64,000 nucleotides of DNA from Marinomonas fungiae (GTDB lineage: Bacteria > Pseudomonadota > Gammaproteobacteria > Pseudomonadales > Marinomonadaceae). The notes under the pieces are model-generated. The model did no database searches. It was not told where the DNA came from and was given only the letters and a program-made list of their open reading frames with translations. A program made the position numbers and the translations under genes. The stretch spans positions 124,001-188,000 of the forward strand of contig NZ_LIQF01000006.1 in the NCBI RefSeq assembly GCF_001418205.1. Reading direction: 5' to 3'. The stretch's first letter is position 1; each line of letters opens with the position of its first letter. Positions 28,954 to 39,591 of this stretch are shown piece after piece.

Positions 28954-29538
28954 CTACTGATCACCACTAATACGGCTACCGATTGCAGAATGCTGACCAC
29001 GGTATTTCGCATTATCACGTTTATTGTATGGACGATCGGCAGAACCTGACATGGTTTCAAAGTTGATCGCACCAATCGTCATCCCCGGACGCAGTGCAAT
29101 CGGTAACTTACCACCATTTAAAAACTCCAGCACGATCGCACCACTCCAACCTGGATCGATACGGTGCGCAGTTACGTGCACCATCAAGCCTAGTCGAGCT
29201 AATGAAGAACGTCCATCTAGCCAACCAACAAGATTATCAGGCAGTGTGACCGACTCCAGCGTTATCCCAAGCACTAACTCCCCAGGATGAATAAAGAACG
29301 GCTTGTCTTGCTCGACAACGATCTCTTCACTCATGACCGACTCAATCGCCGCATTTAAGTCTGCCTTTGGGCCACTTAAATCTAGGTATGGCGCGGGATG
29401 CCCTTGGAATACTCGAAACGAGTTGCCAAGGCGCAAATCACAAGACACGCCACTGATAACGGCGTTATCAGGGCGTGGTTCAATAGCAATGACACCATCG
29501 TCTAGAGCTTGGATAATGTCACGGTCACACAGTCGCAT
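28954..29538 (-). CDS. dcd: dCTP deaminase
   Basis: A 194-residue dCTP deaminase that makes dUTP for thymidylate synthesis. It starts MRLCDRDI, has the core [29 protein letters not shown] (quoted in part; catalytic Glu region follows as [11 protein letters not shown]) and ends with a KYRGQH motif, all as in E. coli Dcd. GAGG precedes ATG. Eight bases separate it from the end of apbC, so the two are in one operon, as in pseudomonads. Confidence 0.95.
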   Translation of the reverse strand: MRLCDRDIIQALDDGVIAIEPRPDNAVISGVSCDLRLGNSFRVFQGHPAPYLDLSGPKADLNAAIESVMSEEIVVEQDKPFFIHPGELVLGITLESVTLPDNLVGWLDGRSSLARLGLMVHVTAHRIDPGWSGAIVLEFLNGGKLPIALRPGMTIGAINFETMSGSADRPYNKRDNAKYRGQHSAIGSRISGDQ

Positions 29539-29546
29539 GGTTTACC

Positions 29547-30608
29547 TCAATCATCGCTCATGCCGATAACCGGCATTGAGAACTGTTCAGAACGGGACGC
29601 AAGAGTAGCACCAACCTTACGGGCAATCGACTGATAAATTGCCGTCACATCGGAATCCGGCTCACTAAGTACCGTTGGTTTACCCGCATCCGCCTGCTTA
29701 CGAATGTTGAGACTTAGAGGCAATTTGCCCAACTCTTCAACGCCATACTCAGCCGCCAACGCTTTACCGCCTTCTTCACCGAAGATCGCCTCAGCATGAC
29801 CACAGTTTGAACAAATGTGAGTCGACATGTTTTCCACCACGCCTAATACCGGAATATTCACCTTGTTAAACATCTCAATACCACGACGTGCATCCAACAA
29901 AGCAATATCTTGCGGCGTTGTCACTACGACCGAGCCTGAGACAGGTACTTTCTGAGAAAGTGTTAGCTGAATATCACCAGTACCTGGCGGCATATCGATA
30001 AATAGATAATCCAGATCTTGCCATTCGGTTTGTGTCAGAATTTGCATCAGTGCGCCAGTCGCCATCGGCCCACGCCACGCCATTGGCGTCTCTTTAGTGG
30101 TTAGGAAGGCCATCGACATTACTTGAATACAATGGGCAATAGGCGGCACAAAGAACTGCTCACCACGCACGCCAGGACGTGTGTCACCAGCGAAACCTAA
30201 CAATAGACCTTGGCTTGGACCGTAGATGTCTGCATCTAGGATACCCACTTTCGCGCCTTCACGCGCCATTGCTAAGGCCAAGTTAACCGTGGTAGTGGAT
30301 TTACCCACACCGCCTTTACCCGATGCCACGGCAATGATGTTTTTCACACCCTTAAGACTGGACGCCGCACCTTGCGTAGAAGCAGCTTTTATATCCTGCT
30401 GAAGTACCAAGGTCACTGGCTGCCCCAGCAGTTCTTCAACGCGCGTTTGCAGCGCATCACGTTCAGTTTGCGCCGGATACGCAAGAGTTGCGATCACAGA
30501 CAGGCCAGAAGCGTTCTCTTGTACTTGCCAAACATCACCATAAGGTTGGTTGGTATTAAGGTCGACCAACGCCGCCAATTGTGAAAGTAGCTGTGGGTTT
30601 ACAGACAT
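29547..30608 (-). CDS. apbC: Iron-sulfur cluster carrier protein ApbC/Mrp
   Basis: A 353-residue P-loop ATPase of the Mrp/NBP35 family that carries Fe-S clusters to target proteins. An N-terminal MIP18-like domain (about 1-90) is followed by the deviant Walker A GKGGVGKSTTTVNLA (about residue 106) and the cluster-binding CSNC (in MSTHICSNCGHAE). ATG 30608 follows AGGAGA; an upstream in-frame start at 30629 is less supported. It is divergent from metG with about 230 bases between, as in Pseudomonas. Confidence 0.93.
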   Translation of the reverse strand: MSVNPQLLSQLAALVDLNTNQPYGDVWQVQENASGLSVIATLAYPAQTERDALQTRVEELLGQPVTLVLQQDIKAASTQGAASSLKGVKNIIAVASGKGGVGKSTTTVNLALAMAREGAKVGILDADIYGPSQGLLLGFAGDTRPGVRGEQFFVPPIAHCIQVMSMAFLTTKETPMAWRGPMATGALMQILTQTEWQDLDYLFIDMPPGTGDIQLTLSQKVPVSGSVVVTTPQDIALLDARRGIEMFNKVNIPVLGVVENMSTHICSNCGHAEAIFGEEGGKALAAEYGVEELGKLPLSLNIRKQADAGKPTVLSEPDSDVTAIYQSIARKVGATLASRSEQFSMPVIGMSDD

Positions 30609-30708
30609 GTTCTCTCCTAAAAATAGCAACTCGATGGCGCTATTTGTGATGTGTTCTATTCGATGATGCGGATTGTGGGGGCAAAATGCGGAAAAGCAAG
30701 TCCGAAGC

Positions 30709-30736
30709 TTGCACGATATGCACGGCCACTTATAAT
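30709..30736 (+). promoter_or_regulatory. Sigma70-type promoter of metG
   Basis: TTGCAC and a perfect TATAAT are separated by 16 bases in the apbC-metG divergent gap, about 100 bases before the metG start. Confidence 0.6.
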
Positions 30737-30763
30737 GTCGCGCTTATATTAATACAGACAAAT

Positions 30764-30794
30764 CGCCCCGTTTACCTGACAGCGACATGGGGCG
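30764..30794 (+). other. Hairpin in the metG leader
   Basis: CGCCCC and GGGGCG bracket a 19-base loop in the predicted 5' untranslated region of metG. Without a T-run after it, it is not a terminator. It may be chance or affect translation; low weight. Confidence 0.3.
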
Positions 30795-30836
30795 TCGTTT
30801 ATCCGTTAAAATTACAATCCAGCAGGCTTAATCATA

Positions 30837-32885
30837 ATGGCTCAACCGCAACGTAAAATTTTAGTTACCAGCGCCCTTCCCTACGCCAACGGCTCTATCC
30901 ACTTGGGTCACATGCTGGAGCACATTCAAACTGACATTTGGGTTCGTTTCCAAAAACTACGTGGCAACCTATGTACAGCGGTTTGCGCCGACGATGCTCA
31001 TGGCACAGCGATCATGATTAAAGCCGAGCAAAACGGCATTACCCCAGAGCAATTGATTGACGGCGTACGTGAAGAACATATGGCCGATTTCAAAGACTTC
31101 GGCATCGGCTACGACAATTACTATTCCACGCATTCACCAGAAAACCGCGAGTTTGCTGAGCTGATTTATAAAGCTTGTCGTGACAACGGTAAAATAGCAG
31201 TACGCTCCATTACGCAGGCCTATGATCCAGAAAAAGAAATGTTCCTTGCAGATCGTTTCATTAAAGGCACGTGCCCTAAGTGTAAAGCGGAAGATCAGTA
31301 CGGCGATAACTGTGAAGTGTGTTCTGCGACTTACACACCGATGGAGATGATTAACCCGCGCTCTGTGTATTCTGGTGCAACACCTGTCGAGAAGTCTTCT
31401 GACCACTACTTCTTCAAACTACCTGAATTCCAAGAGTTTCTTCAACAATGGACACGCAGCGGTACTCTGCAAGATCAAGTAGCGAATAAGCTAGCAGAGT
31501 GGCTTGATTCAGGCCTACAAGAATGGGACATCAGCCGTGATGCACCCTACTTCGGTTTTGAAATCCCCGACGCTCCGGGCAAATACTTCTACGTTTGGCT
31601 AGACGCCCCAATTGGCTACATGGCGAGCTTCAAGAACCTTTGCGATCGTACCGAAGGTCTAGAATTCGATGAATACTGGAACAAAGACTCCAAAGCAGAG
31701 CTTTATCACTTCATCGGCAAAGACATTATCAACTTCCATGCTCTATTCTGGCCAGCGATGTTGGATTGCGCTGGATTCCGCACACCGACTGCGGTCAACG
31801 CACATGGCTATGTCACGGTAGATGGTGAGAAGATGTCTAAGTCACGTGGTACCTTTATCAAGGCTCGCACTTACCTAAACCACCTTGATCCACAGTACTT
31901 ACGTTACTACTTCGCGGCAAAACTAAATTCACGTGTTGATGACATCGACTTGAACCTAGGTGATTTCGTGCAGCGCGTAAACTCTGACGTAGTGGGTAAA
32001 GTGGTTAATATTGCCAGCCGTACCGCAAGCTTTATCAACAAAAAGTTCGACGGTCAGCTGCAACCAACACCAGCGCAAGAAACCATGATTCAAGAATTCG
32101 TCGATGCTGGCGATCTGATCGCTGAACTGTACGAAACACGTGAATACGGCAAAGCGATGCGTGAAATCATGCGTCTTGCAGACATTGCTAACACTTACAT
32201 TGCCGACGAAGAGCCATGGGTGAAAGCGAAGAACGAAGAAACACTGCCACAGGTGCAAGAGATCTGTACGGTTGCGCTGAATATGTTTGCCATTCTAGCC
32301 ACTTACTTGAAGCCTGTATTACCAGGTATGGTGGCGGATGCTGAAGCCTTCCTAAACAAAGAACTGACTTGGGACAACCGCAGTGAATTACTGTTCGGCA
32401 AAACCGTTAATAAGTTCCAAGCTTTGATGGCTCGCATTGAAGCGCCACAAATCGAGGCTATGATCGAAGAAGGCAAAACGGAAGCCGCTGCCGAAGCGCA
32501 AGCAAAAGAGCAAGCCGCGCCTACAGAAGAAACCGAGTTAAGCAAAGAGCCCATAGCTGACGAAATCAGCTTCGATGACTTTGCAAAAGTGGATCTACGC
32601 ATTGCCAAGATCGCCAAAGCTGAGCATGTAGAGAAAGCCAATAAGCTTTTAAAACTTACCTTAGATTTAGGTGGTGAGACGCGTACGGTATTCTCTGGCA
32701 TTAAATCGGCGTACAAACCAGAAGATCTAGAAGGTAAGCTAACCATCATGGTCGCTAACTTGGCGCCACGTAAGATGAAATTCGGCTTGTCTGAAGGCAT
32801 GGTCTTGGCTGCAGGCCCTGGCGGTGAAGAGATTTACCTACTTGAGCCACATGAAGGCGCTAAGCCTGGCCAACGTGTGATGTAA
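30837..32885 (+). CDS. metG: Methionyl-tRNA synthetase
   Basis: A 682-residue class I aminoacyl-tRNA synthetase. The HIGH signature is HLGHMLEH, the KMSKS loop is GEKMSKSRG (near residue 335), and the zinc knuckle is [17 protein letters not shown]. The C-terminal 100 residues are a tRNA-binding (EMAP/Trbp111-like) domain beginning [16 protein letters not shown], joined by an acidic Ala/Glu-rich linker. Length fits the dimeric E. coli-type enzyme (about 677). It is single with its own promoter and terminator. Confidence 0.97.
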   Translation: MAQPQRKILVTSALPYANGSIHLGHMLEHIQTDIWVRFQKLRGNLCTAVCADDAHGTAIMIKAEQNGITPEQLIDGVREEHMADFKDFGIGYDNYYSTHSPENREFAELIYKACRDNGKIAVRSITQAYDPEKEMFLADRFIKGTCPKCKAEDQYGDNCEVCSATYTPMEMINPRSVYSGATPVEKSSDHYFFKLPEFQEFLQQWTRSGTLQDQVANKLAEWLDSGLQEWDISRDAPYFGFEIPDAPGKYFYVWLDAPIGYMASFKNLCDRTEGLEFDEYWNKDSKAELYHFIGKDIINFHALFWPAMLDCAGFRTPTAVNAHGYVTVDGEKMSKSRGTFIKARTYLNHLDPQYLRYYFAAKLNSRVDDIDLNLGDFVQRVNSDVVGKVVNIASRTASFINKKFDGQLQPTPAQETMIQEFVDAGDLIAELYETREYGKAMREIMRLADIANTYIADEEPWVKAKNEETLPQVQEICTVALNMFAILATYLKPVLPGMVADAEAFLNKELTWDNRSELLFGKTVNKFQALMARIEAPQIEAMIEEGKTEAAAEAQAKEQAAPTEETELSKEPIADEISFDDFAKVDLRIAKIAKAEHVEKANKLLKLTLDLGGETRTVFSGIKSAYKPEDLEGKLTIMVANLAPRKMKFGLSEGMVLAAGPGGEEIYLLEPHEGAKPGQRVM

Positions 32886-32910
32886 TCCAGCATCCGCGTC
32901 GCGTTAAAAG

Positions 32911-32944
32911 CACCGCCTACGCTCTGTAGGCGGTGTTGTTTTAG
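32911..32944 (+). terminator. Terminator of metG
   Basis: CACCGCCTAC pairs perfectly with GTAGGCGGTG over 10 bp with a 5-base loop, followed by TTGTTTT, 25 bases after the metG stop. Confidence 0.85.
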
Positions 32945-33022
32945 AAAAAATATTACGAAAGCTTATACGTGCTGCGTGCTATCCATATTCTAAAATAAAC
33001 TAGAATGCATAGTGCTTTAGTC

Positions 33023-33050
33023 TTGTTAGTTATAAGCAGCTTGGTATAGT
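33023..33050 (+). promoter_or_regulatory. Possible promoter of the rsx operon
   Basis: TTGTTA and TATAGT with 16 bases between, about 70 bases before rsxA and after the metG terminator. This is the best sigma70 match in the gap. Confidence 0.4.
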
Positions 33051-33122
33051 TACGCTTGGCTGAACTTGTTTAGTCGGCCGTTCTTTTTATCCGTAGACAC
33101 CACTGTATTTATTGGACGCGAG

Positions 33123-33704
33123 ATGACCGAATATCTCTTAATACTCGTCAGTACCATACTGGTCAACAACTTTGTATTGGTACAATTCCTTGGCCTCTGC
33201 CCATTTATGGGGGTTTCCAGCAAGCTAGAAACCTCGATTGGTATGGCCATGGCGACTACCTTCGTGCTGACGCTTTCGAGCTTATGTAGTTACCTCACGT
33301 TTGAGTTTATTCTTGAGCCATTTGGCCTTGAGTACTTAAAAACCATCTCTTTCATTTTGGTGATTGCCGTTGTGGTGCAGTTCACCGAGATGGTAGTTCA
33401 TAAAACCAGCCCTCTTTTGTACCGCGTACTGGGTATTTTCCTACCGTTGATCACAACAAACTGTGCGGTGTTAGGTGTCGCACTGCAAAATACGTCAAAA
33501 CAAAATGGCTTTGTGGAGTCCATTCTTTACGGCTTCGGTGCTGCGGTAGGCTTCTCATTCGTTTTGGTACTTTTCTCTGCCATGCGCGAGCGTATTAACG
33601 TGGCCGATGTGCCAGTGGTCTTCAAAGGCTCAGCGATCGGCATGATCACAGCAGGCCTAATGGCTCTTGCGTTCATGGGCTTCACTGGTCTGGTGCAAAT
33701 CTAG
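33123..33704 (+). CDS. rsxA: Ion-translocating oxidoreductase subunit RsxA/RnfA
   Basis: A 193-residue membrane subunit (six TM helices) of the Rnf/Rsx complex, which couples NADH oxidation and ferredoxin or SoxR reduction to ion movement. The start [19 protein letters not shown] and [11 protein letters not shown] are diagnostic, and [16 protein letters not shown] carries the conserved cysteine. ATG 33123 is chosen from family alignment; the in-frame TTG at 33066 would add an unrelated tail. First gene of rsxABCDGE-nth. Confidence 0.95.
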   Translation: MTEYLLILVSTILVNNFVLVQFLGLCPFMGVSSKLETSIGMAMATTFVLTLSSLCSYLTFEFILEPFGLEYLKTISFILVIAVVVQFTEMVVHKTSPLLYRVLGIFLPLITTNCAVLGVALQNTSKQNGFVESILYGFGAAVGFSFVLVLFSAMRERINVADVPVVFKGSAIGMITAGLMALAFMGFTGLVQI

Positions 33705-33716
33705 GAGCCTGAAAAT

Positions 33717-34310
33717 ATGATGACTGTTTTACTTGCTATCGGAATCCTAGTTGCCCTCGCCCTCGTTTTTGGTGCGATCTTAGGTTACGCCAACGTGCGC
33801 TTCCATGTAGAAGGTGACCCAATCGTCGATCAAATCGACGCTATTTTGCCTCAAACACAATGCGGTCAATGTGGCCACCCGGGCTGCCGCCCTTATGCAG
33901 AAGCCATATCAAACGGCGAGGCGATCAACCGCTGCCCTCCAGGCGGTCAAGCAACGGTCCAAGCGCTGGCAGACTTGCTGGATGTTGAAGCCATTCCATT
34001 GGATGGTGGTGCTGAAGAACCGGTCCAAAGGGTTGCAGTGATTCGTGAAGACGAGTGTATCGGTTGTACTAAGTGCATTCAGGCCTGCCCTATTGATGCC
34101 ATCCTTGGTGCGGCAAAACAAATGCATACGGTTATTTCTGATGAATGCACTGGCTGTGACTTATGTGTCGAGCCGTGCCCTGTAAATTGTATTGATATGG
34201 TTGAAGTTGGTGTGACATCACGTACATGGTCGTGGGAAAAACCACAAGGTGTGGGCGTACAGTCTGCACAAATCATCGCGACAGATCGTCAAACGGAGGC
34301 TGCTCAATAA
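33717..34310 (+). CDS. rsxB: Rsx/Rnf complex subunit B (polyferredoxin)
   Basis: A 197-residue electron-carrying subunit. An N-terminal membrane anchor (about 5-25) precedes a four-cysteine Fe-S domain (CGQCGHPGC near residue 49) and two 4Fe-4S ferredoxin clusters ([12 protein letters not shown] and [12 protein letters not shown]). The stop TAA overlaps the rsxC ATG by one base. Confidence 0.95.
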   Translation: MMTVLLAIGILVALALVFGAILGYANVRFHVEGDPIVDQIDAILPQTQCGQCGHPGCRPYAEAISNGEAINRCPPGGQATVQALADLLDVEAIPLDGGAEEPVQRVAVIREDECIGCTKCIQACPIDAILGAAKQMHTVISDECTGCDLCVEPCPVNCIDMVEVGVTSRTWSWEKPQGVGVQSAQIIATDRQTEAAQ

Positions 34311-37129
34311 TGCAAACGCCTCCTGTTTACTCATTCCACGGTGGTATTCACCCACCTGAGAACAAAACGCAATCATTGCAGTTGCCACTTGGTCATCCAA
34401 GTTTACCGCGTGAATTGATTTTGCCATTGGGCCAACACATCGGCCAAGCCTCACGCCCACTTGTAGAAGTTGGCACTAAGGTAAAGAAAGGCGAAGCCGT
34501 TGCTATGAACAATGGGTTCCTCTCCAGCTTTTTGCATGCCCCCACTTCAGGCACTATTAGCGCCATTGAAACGCGTCCAATTGCCCATCCTTCAGGTTTG
34601 AGCGATCTGTGTATTATTTTGACGCCCGATGGAGCTGATGAATGGATCGAGCTGGAACCCCTTGCCAATTGGAAAGACATTAGCAAAACCGATGTACTCG
34701 CGTTTCTATCCGAGAAAGGCATTATCGGTATGGGGGGCGCAGGCTTCCCAACGCAAGTAAAACTGCAAGGGGCTCACAAACACACCCTTAGCCACTTTAT
34801 TATTAACGCGGCGGAGTGTGAGCCTTATATCACTGCGGACGACATGCTGATCCGTGAAAAGACACTAGAGTTGGTGCTGGGCATCGAAATTCTGCAACAC
34901 ATTGTTGAAGCCGACAATGTGGTCATCGGTATCGAAGATAACAAACCGACCGCAATTGCCGCACTGCAACAACTACTGCGCGAGCGTCAAAGCTCAATCC
35001 AAGTGGCTGTGGTGCCGACAAAATACCCTTCGGGCGGTGAAAAGCAGCTGATTAAACTGCTGACAGACAAAGAAGTGCCAAGCGGCCAATACCCAGCCGA
35101 CATCGGTATTTTGTGTCAAAACGTCGGTACTTGTATTGCTGTGTACGAAGCAATTCAACAAGGCCGCCCATTGATTTCTCGTTTCACCACGTTAACTGGT
35201 GATGCGCTAAAAGCGCCACAAAACGTAGAGGTGCTGTTAGGTACACCGATCGATCACTTGCTAGCATACGCTGATCTGCAAGAAAACAAACTGAGCCGTC
35301 TCGTGATGGGGGGCCCTATGATGGGCTTCACGTTGGACTCCGGCAATGTGCCGGTGGTGAAAACCACCAACTGTGTACTCGCGGCCACCAAGAAAGAGTT
35401 ACCAGCGCCTTATCCAGAGCAGGCGTGTATTCGTTGTGGTATGTGTGAACAGGCGTGTCCGGCTAGCTTGCTGCCACAACAACTATTGTGGTTCTCAAAA
35501 AGCCAAGAACTGGAAAAAGCAGAACACTACAACCTTTTCGACTGTATTGAATGTGGTGCCTGCTCCTACGTATGCCCAAGCAGTATTCCATTAGTGCAGT
35601 ATTACCGTCATACCAAAGCAGAAATCCGTGATACCCGTGAAGCCGCGGTGAAATCGGATATTGCTAAGCAGCGTTTCGAAGCACGTAAAGCCCGTCATGA
35701 AGCGGAAGCGGCCGAGAAAGAAGCGAAACGTTTGGCTCGTCAAGGGGCAGCGAAACCGGCAGCCAAGAAACCTGCTAAGCCAGCGCCTGAGAAAGCCGAC
35801 ACTGCAGCGCCTGCCCCAGCAGTAGACGAGGCAGCGAAGAAAGCCAAAGTCGACTTGGCCATTGCAAAGGCTAAACTTAAGAAACTTGAGAAAGCCCTGC
35901 TAGAAGCGCAAGAGAAAGAGCACACAGAAGAAATCAGCGCCCTACAAACTCAAGTAGACGAAGCCAAGAAAGACATTGTCGAGCTAGAAAAGCTCGTCGC
36001 AAGCGCGCCAGCGGCCGCTCCTGTTGCCAAAACCGCTGCTCCAGCACTGAGTGACGAGGCCAAAAAGGCCAAAGTCGATGTCGCTCTGGCTAGCACCAAA
36101 CTTAAGAAAGCCGAGAAGCAATTAGCAGAAGACCCAGACAATCAAGAGCTAAAAGATAAAGTAGCAGGCTTTACTGCTGACCTAAAAGCAGCGCAAGAAA
36201 CTTTTGACAAACTAGGCGGCGATGTAAAAACCGCCCCGGCCACCGCCAAGCCCGTCCTAAGCGATGAAGCGAAAAAGGCCAAAGTGGATGTTGCGCTAGC
36301 AAGCACTAAGCTGAAAAAAGCACAAAAACAATTAGCAGAAGACCCTGACAACGCCGAAATCAAAGCGAAAGTTGCGGGCTTTGAAAAAGATCTAAAAGAA
36401 GCCGAAGCACGCTTTGCCAAGCTTGACTCTGCTCCAACTGTGCAGGCCGCTCCAGCGGCTAAACCAGCCATGTCGGATGAGTATAAAAAAGCCAAGGTCG
36501 ATGTCGCGCTTGCAAGTACCAAGCTGAAAAAGCTTCAGAAACAGCTGGCAGAAGATGAACAGAACAGCGAGCTGCAAGGCAAAGTCGTTGAATTTGAAAA
36601 GGCTCTTAAGGATGCCGAAGCACGTCTTGCCGCCCTTGAAGCACCAACGGCAGCTTCTACCCCAAGCGACTCCTCGACTGTTGTCACACCTGCGGTAGAC
36701 GAGGAAGCTTTGCGCAAATTAAAAATCGACTCGGCGATTGCCAAAGCGGCGGTAAAAAAAGCCGAGAAAGCACTAGCCAAAGCCATTGAACTTGGCTCGG
36801 AAGATAAAGACAGCCTAGAGCAGCAAGTTAATAAGGCTAAAGCGCGCGCGGAAGAACTGGAGCAAGCCTTACAAAATGGCGGTCAGGCGACCACCAAACC
36901 CGCTGAGTCGAGCGACAATGGCGCCGATGACGCTGAGTTCAAAGAGCGTCTGAAAAAGCAAAAAGTCGCTGCCGCGTTAGCAAAGGCGCAGGTCAACAAA
37001 CTTAAACGTCAACTAGATGCAGATCCTTCTTCAGAGTGTCTACAACAAGCACTAGCTGTTGCAGAACAAAAACAGCAGGAAGAAGAAGCAAAACTAGAAC
37101 AGTTAACTAACACGCAAGAGAATCGTTAA
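34310..37129 (+). CDS. rsxC: Rsx/Rnf complex subunit C, with long repeat-bearing C-terminal tail
   Basis: A 939-residue peripheral subunit with the NADH/FMN and Fe-S sites of the complex. The N-terminal body has GMGGAGFPTQVKL near residue 142 and two 4Fe-4S motifs near residues 373 (CIRCGMCEQACP) and 412 (CIECGACSYVCP). After residue about 505 there are six diverging helical repeats rich in Ala, Lys and Glu, each about 55-70 residues; the middle three, each starting near SDE-KKAKVDVALASTK, are nearly the same. GGAGG precedes ATG 34310. E. coli RsxC (about 740) also has such a tail, but this one is longer. Confidence 0.93.
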   Translation: MQTPPVYSFHGGIHPPENKTQSLQLPLGHPSLPRELILPLGQHIGQASRPLVEVGTKVKKGEAVAMNNGFLSSFLHAPTSGTISAIETRPIAHPSGLSDLCIILTPDGADEWIELEPLANWKDISKTDVLAFLSEKGIIGMGGAGFPTQVKLQGAHKHTLSHFIINAAECEPYITADDMLIREKTLELVLGIEILQHIVEADNVVIGIEDNKPTAIAALQQLLRERQSSIQVAVVPTKYPSGGEKQLIKLLTDKEVPSGQYPADIGILCQNVGTCIAVYEAIQQGRPLISRFTTLTGDALKAPQNVEVLLGTPIDHLLAYADLQENKLSRLVMGGPMMGFTLDSGNVPVVKTTNCVLAATKKELPAPYPEQACIRCGMCEQACPASLLPQQLLWFSKSQELEKAEHYNLFDCIECGACSYVCPSSIPLVQYYRHTKAEIRDTREAAVKSDIAKQRFEARKARHEAEAAEKEAKRLARQGAAKPAAKKPAKPAPEKADTAAPAPAVDEAAKKAKVDLAIAKAKLKKLEKALLEAQEKEHTEEISALQTQVDEAKKDIVELEKLVASAPAAAPVAKTAAPALSDEAKKAKVDVALASTKLKKAEKQLAEDPDNQELKDKVAGFTADLKAAQETFDKLGGDVKTAPATAKPVLSDEAKKAKVDVALASTKLKKAQKQLAEDPDNAEIKAKVAGFEKDLKEAEARFAKLDSAPTVQAAPAAKPAMSDEYKKAKVDVALASTKLKKLQKQLAEDEQNSELQGKVVEFEKALKDAEARLAALEAPTAASTPSDSSTVVTPAVDEEALRKLKIDSAIAKAAVKKAEKALAKAIELGSEDKDSLEQQVNKAKARAEELEQALQNGGQATTKPAESSDNGADDAEFKERLKKQKVAAALAKAQVNKLKRQLDADPSSECLQQALAVAEQKQQEEEAKLEQLTNTQENR
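35826..37110. repeat. Diverging tandem repeats in the 3' part of rsxC
   Basis: Six in-frame units of roughly 170-215 bases each encode a helical module with the core KAKVDVALASTKLKK. Units beginning near 36048, 36258 and 36468 are the closest copies, with a period of 210 bases. They probably encode an extended coiled arm of RsxC and are good substrates for unequal recombination. Confidence 0.85.
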
Positions 37130-38188
37130 ATGGCATTATTGCGTATCACCTCACCCCATACACATCGCGCGGGCCAACGAACATCGTGGGTCATGCAAAT
37201 GGTGATATTGGCCACTGTACCTGGGCTATTGGTGCAAACTTGGCTATTTGGTTACGGCACTTTAATCAACCTTGTGATTGCATGCATCACAGCGCTAATT
37301 AGTGAAGCCTTTATTTTAAAACTGCGTAATCGTCCAATTGGCTTTTTCCTAAAGGACTACAGCGCTCTACTGACCGCAGTACTGTTAGCTCTGGCTTTGC
37401 CGCCTACGGTGCCTTGGTGGTTGACCGTCACCGCGGTGGCGTTTTCAGTCATTTTTGCTAAACAAGTCTATGGTGGTTTGGGCAATAACCCATTCAACCC
37501 TGCCATGGTCGGCTACGCCATCTGTCTGGTGTCTTTTCCAGTACCAATGACGCAGTGGATTGGGGCATCGGACCTGATTTCTGCGGGAGCTACCCCTAGC
37601 TTTAGCGACAGCTTAGCAGCGATTTTTGGCACTCTGCCAACGGTAGACTCTTACACCATGGCGACGCCTCTGGATGCCTTCAAACACAAAGATGGCTTAA
37701 TGGCGAGCGAAGCTTTTGCCAGCATTGCTGGACTGCAAGGCCCTAATTTATCGAGCTGGATGTATGTTAACTTAGCTTACCTTGTGGGTGGTCTTGCATT
37801 GATTGCCCTGCGTATCATCACATGGCACACGCCGGTAGCGATGCTAACCGCTCTGGCCGTCATGTCAGGTGTTTTCTATGCAATCGATCCAAGCAATGCT
37901 GCGTCTCCGTTGTTCCATCTAACCTCAGGTGCAGCCATGCTGGGTGCTTTCTTTATTGCCACCGACCCAGTCAGCTCTTGTACCAGTAACCGCGGTAAGT
38001 TGGTGTACGGTGCCGGCATCGGTATTTTGGTGTACGTGATTCGCTCTTGGGGTGGCTACCCTGATGGCGTGGCTTTCGGTGTGCTATTAATGAACTTTGC
38101 CGCGCCATTGATCGACTACTACACGCAACCGCGAGCTTACGGCCATGAGAAAGCCAAGAAAGGTTTAACGATTGGAGGTGAAAAGTAA
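37130..38188 (+). CDS. rsxD: Rsx/Rnf complex subunit D
   Basis: A 352-residue membrane subunit with about nine TM helices, related to NqrB. The flavin attachment region reads YTMATPLDAFK, in which the threonine carries covalent FMN in characterised relatives. GNNPFNPAMVGYAI and FFIATDPVSS are family motifs. It starts directly after the rsxC stop, and its own stop overlaps the rsxG start. Confidence 0.94.
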   Translation: MALLRITSPHTHRAGQRTSWVMQMVILATVPGLLVQTWLFGYGTLINLVIACITALISEAFILKLRNRPIGFFLKDYSALLTAVLLALALPPTVPWWLTVTAVAFSVIFAKQVYGGLGNNPFNPAMVGYAICLVSFPVPMTQWIGASDLISAGATPSFSDSLAAIFGTLPTVDSYTMATPLDAFKHKDGLMASEAFASIAGLQGPNLSSWMYVNLAYLVGGLALIALRIITWHTPVAMLTALAVMSGVFYAIDPSNAASPLFHLTSGAAMLGAFFIATDPVSSCTSNRGKLVYGAGIGILVYVIRSWGGYPDGVAFGVLLMNFAAPLIDYYTQPRAYGHEKAKKGLTIGGEK

Positions 38189-38805
38189 TGAATATCATCA
38201 GCTCCATTCGCCAAAACAGTATTGGTTTGGGGATTTTTGCGGTACTCACCGCAGGTCTGATTGCGCTGACGCATCAGCTCACGGAACACACGATTGAAGA
38301 CAATATTGTCCAAGCGCAGCTGTCCGCTTTTAACGAAATTTTGCCAGCTGATCGCTATAACAACAATCTCGCTGAAGCGCACGTTTTGCTACCGGCAGAT
38401 CCATTACTTGGTTCAACAGAGCCAGTACCTGCCTTCATCGCACGTAAAGATGGTGAAGTCAGCGCGATCATTTTTGAAACCGTGGCCCCTGGTGGCTATA
38501 ACGGCAACCTAGACCTTTTGGTGGCAATTGATCGTAATGGTGTGGTGACAGGCACGCGAGTGATCAGCCATAAAGAAACACCTGGACTGGGTGATAAAGT
38601 CGACCTAAAGAAATCTCAATGGATTTTATCTTTTAGCGGCAAGTCATTAGATAACACCTCCTTGAAACAGTGGAATGTTAAAAAAGACGGCGGCAACTTT
38701 GATCAATTTACTGGGGCAACCATCACCCCTCGCGCCGTGGTTCGCGCGGTGAAGAACACGCTACTTTACTTTAATGAGAACAAAGACGCGCTGTTGTCGC
38801 GTTAG
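38188..38805 (+). CDS. rsxG: Rsx/Rnf complex subunit G
   Basis: A 205-residue subunit with one N-terminal TM (about 12-32) and a periplasmic FMN domain. The covalent FMN site is [14 protein letters not shown], where the second Thr of TGAT is the attachment residue in the family. [11 protein letters not shown] is conserved in RnfG. GGAGGT precedes the start, which overlaps the rsxD stop. Confidence 0.94.
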   Translation: MNIISSIRQNSIGLGIFAVLTAGLIALTHQLTEHTIEDNIVQAQLSAFNEILPADRYNNNLAEAHVLLPADPLLGSTEPVPAFIARKDGEVSAIIFETVAPGGYNGNLDLLVAIDRNGVVTGTRVISHKETPGLGDKVDLKKSQWILSFSGKSLDNTSLKQWNVKKDGGNFDQFTGATITPRAVVRAVKNTLLYFNENKDALLSR

Positions 38806-38813
38806 GATTAGCT

Positions 38814-39572
38814 ATGAGCGCTCAAGATACTCTTGCACCTGATACACCAGTGGAAGAAACTCCCGCTGCCACTGGCCCAAGTTACCGTGAAATTCTGTAT
38901 AACGGTCTTTGGAAAAATAACCCTGCCCTTGTTCAGCTACTGGGCTTATGTCCTTTGCTAGCGGTTACCAGTACTGTGGTCAACGCCATCGGTCTAGGTC
39001 TAGCAACCACCGTTGTTTTGCTGGGTTCCAACATCGCCGTTTCTTTGATTCGTAACTACGTTTCCGAAGCCGTGCGTCTACCCGCTTTCGTGATGATCAT
39101 TGCCTCGTTTACGACCTGTATCGAGCTGATCATGCAGGCTTATACCTACGAGTTGTACCAGATTCTAGGCATATTTATCCCACTGATCGTAACCAACTGT
39201 GCCATTCTTGGCCGCGCCGATGCCTTTGCTAGCCGTAACCCCGTGCTACCGTCTGCGATGGATGGCTTGATGATGGGATTAGGCTTTACAGCAGTACTCA
39301 TGCTACTTGGTGGCATGCGTGAATTAATTGGTCAAGGCACCCTATTTACCGATATGCACTTGCTATTTGGTGACATGGCAATGGGTTGGAAACTGACTAT
39401 TTTCAGCAATTACCCGAATGTCTTGTTTGCAATCCTACCGCCAGGCGCATTTATCGGCCTAGGTCTTCTGATTGCCATTAAAAACTCATACGATGAGAAA
39501 GAGAAAAAGCGTATCGCGGCCGAACAAGCAGGCCAAGAGAAAGTGTCTCGTCGTGTCCGTGTAACTGACTAA
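38814..39572 (+). CDS. rsxE: Rsx/Rnf complex subunit E
   Basis: A 252-residue membrane subunit, paralogous to RsxA, with [28 protein letters not shown] at the start (shown as family signature) and [17 protein letters not shown]. About six TM helices. It ends the complex genes; nth follows in 19 bases as in many gammaproteobacteria. Confidence 0.95.
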   Translation: MSAQDTLAPDTPVEETPAATGPSYREILYNGLWKNNPALVQLLGLCPLLAVTSTVVNAIGLGLATTVVLLGSNIAVSLIRNYVSEAVRLPAFVMIIASFTTCIELIMQAYTYELYQILGIFIPLIVTNCAILGRADAFASRNPVLPSAMDGLMMGLGFTAVLMLLGGMRELIGQGTLFTDMHLLFGDMAMGWKLTIFSNYPNVLFAILPPGAFIGLGLLIAIKNSYDEKEKKRIAAEQAGQEKVSRRVRVTD

Positions 39573-39591
39573 ACCATCAATCGGAGGGACT

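Noticed and set aside
35740..36786. Ser/Ala-rich minus-strand frames opposite rsxC
   Set aside because: They are the reverse complement of the Ala/Lys repeats and lack independent support.
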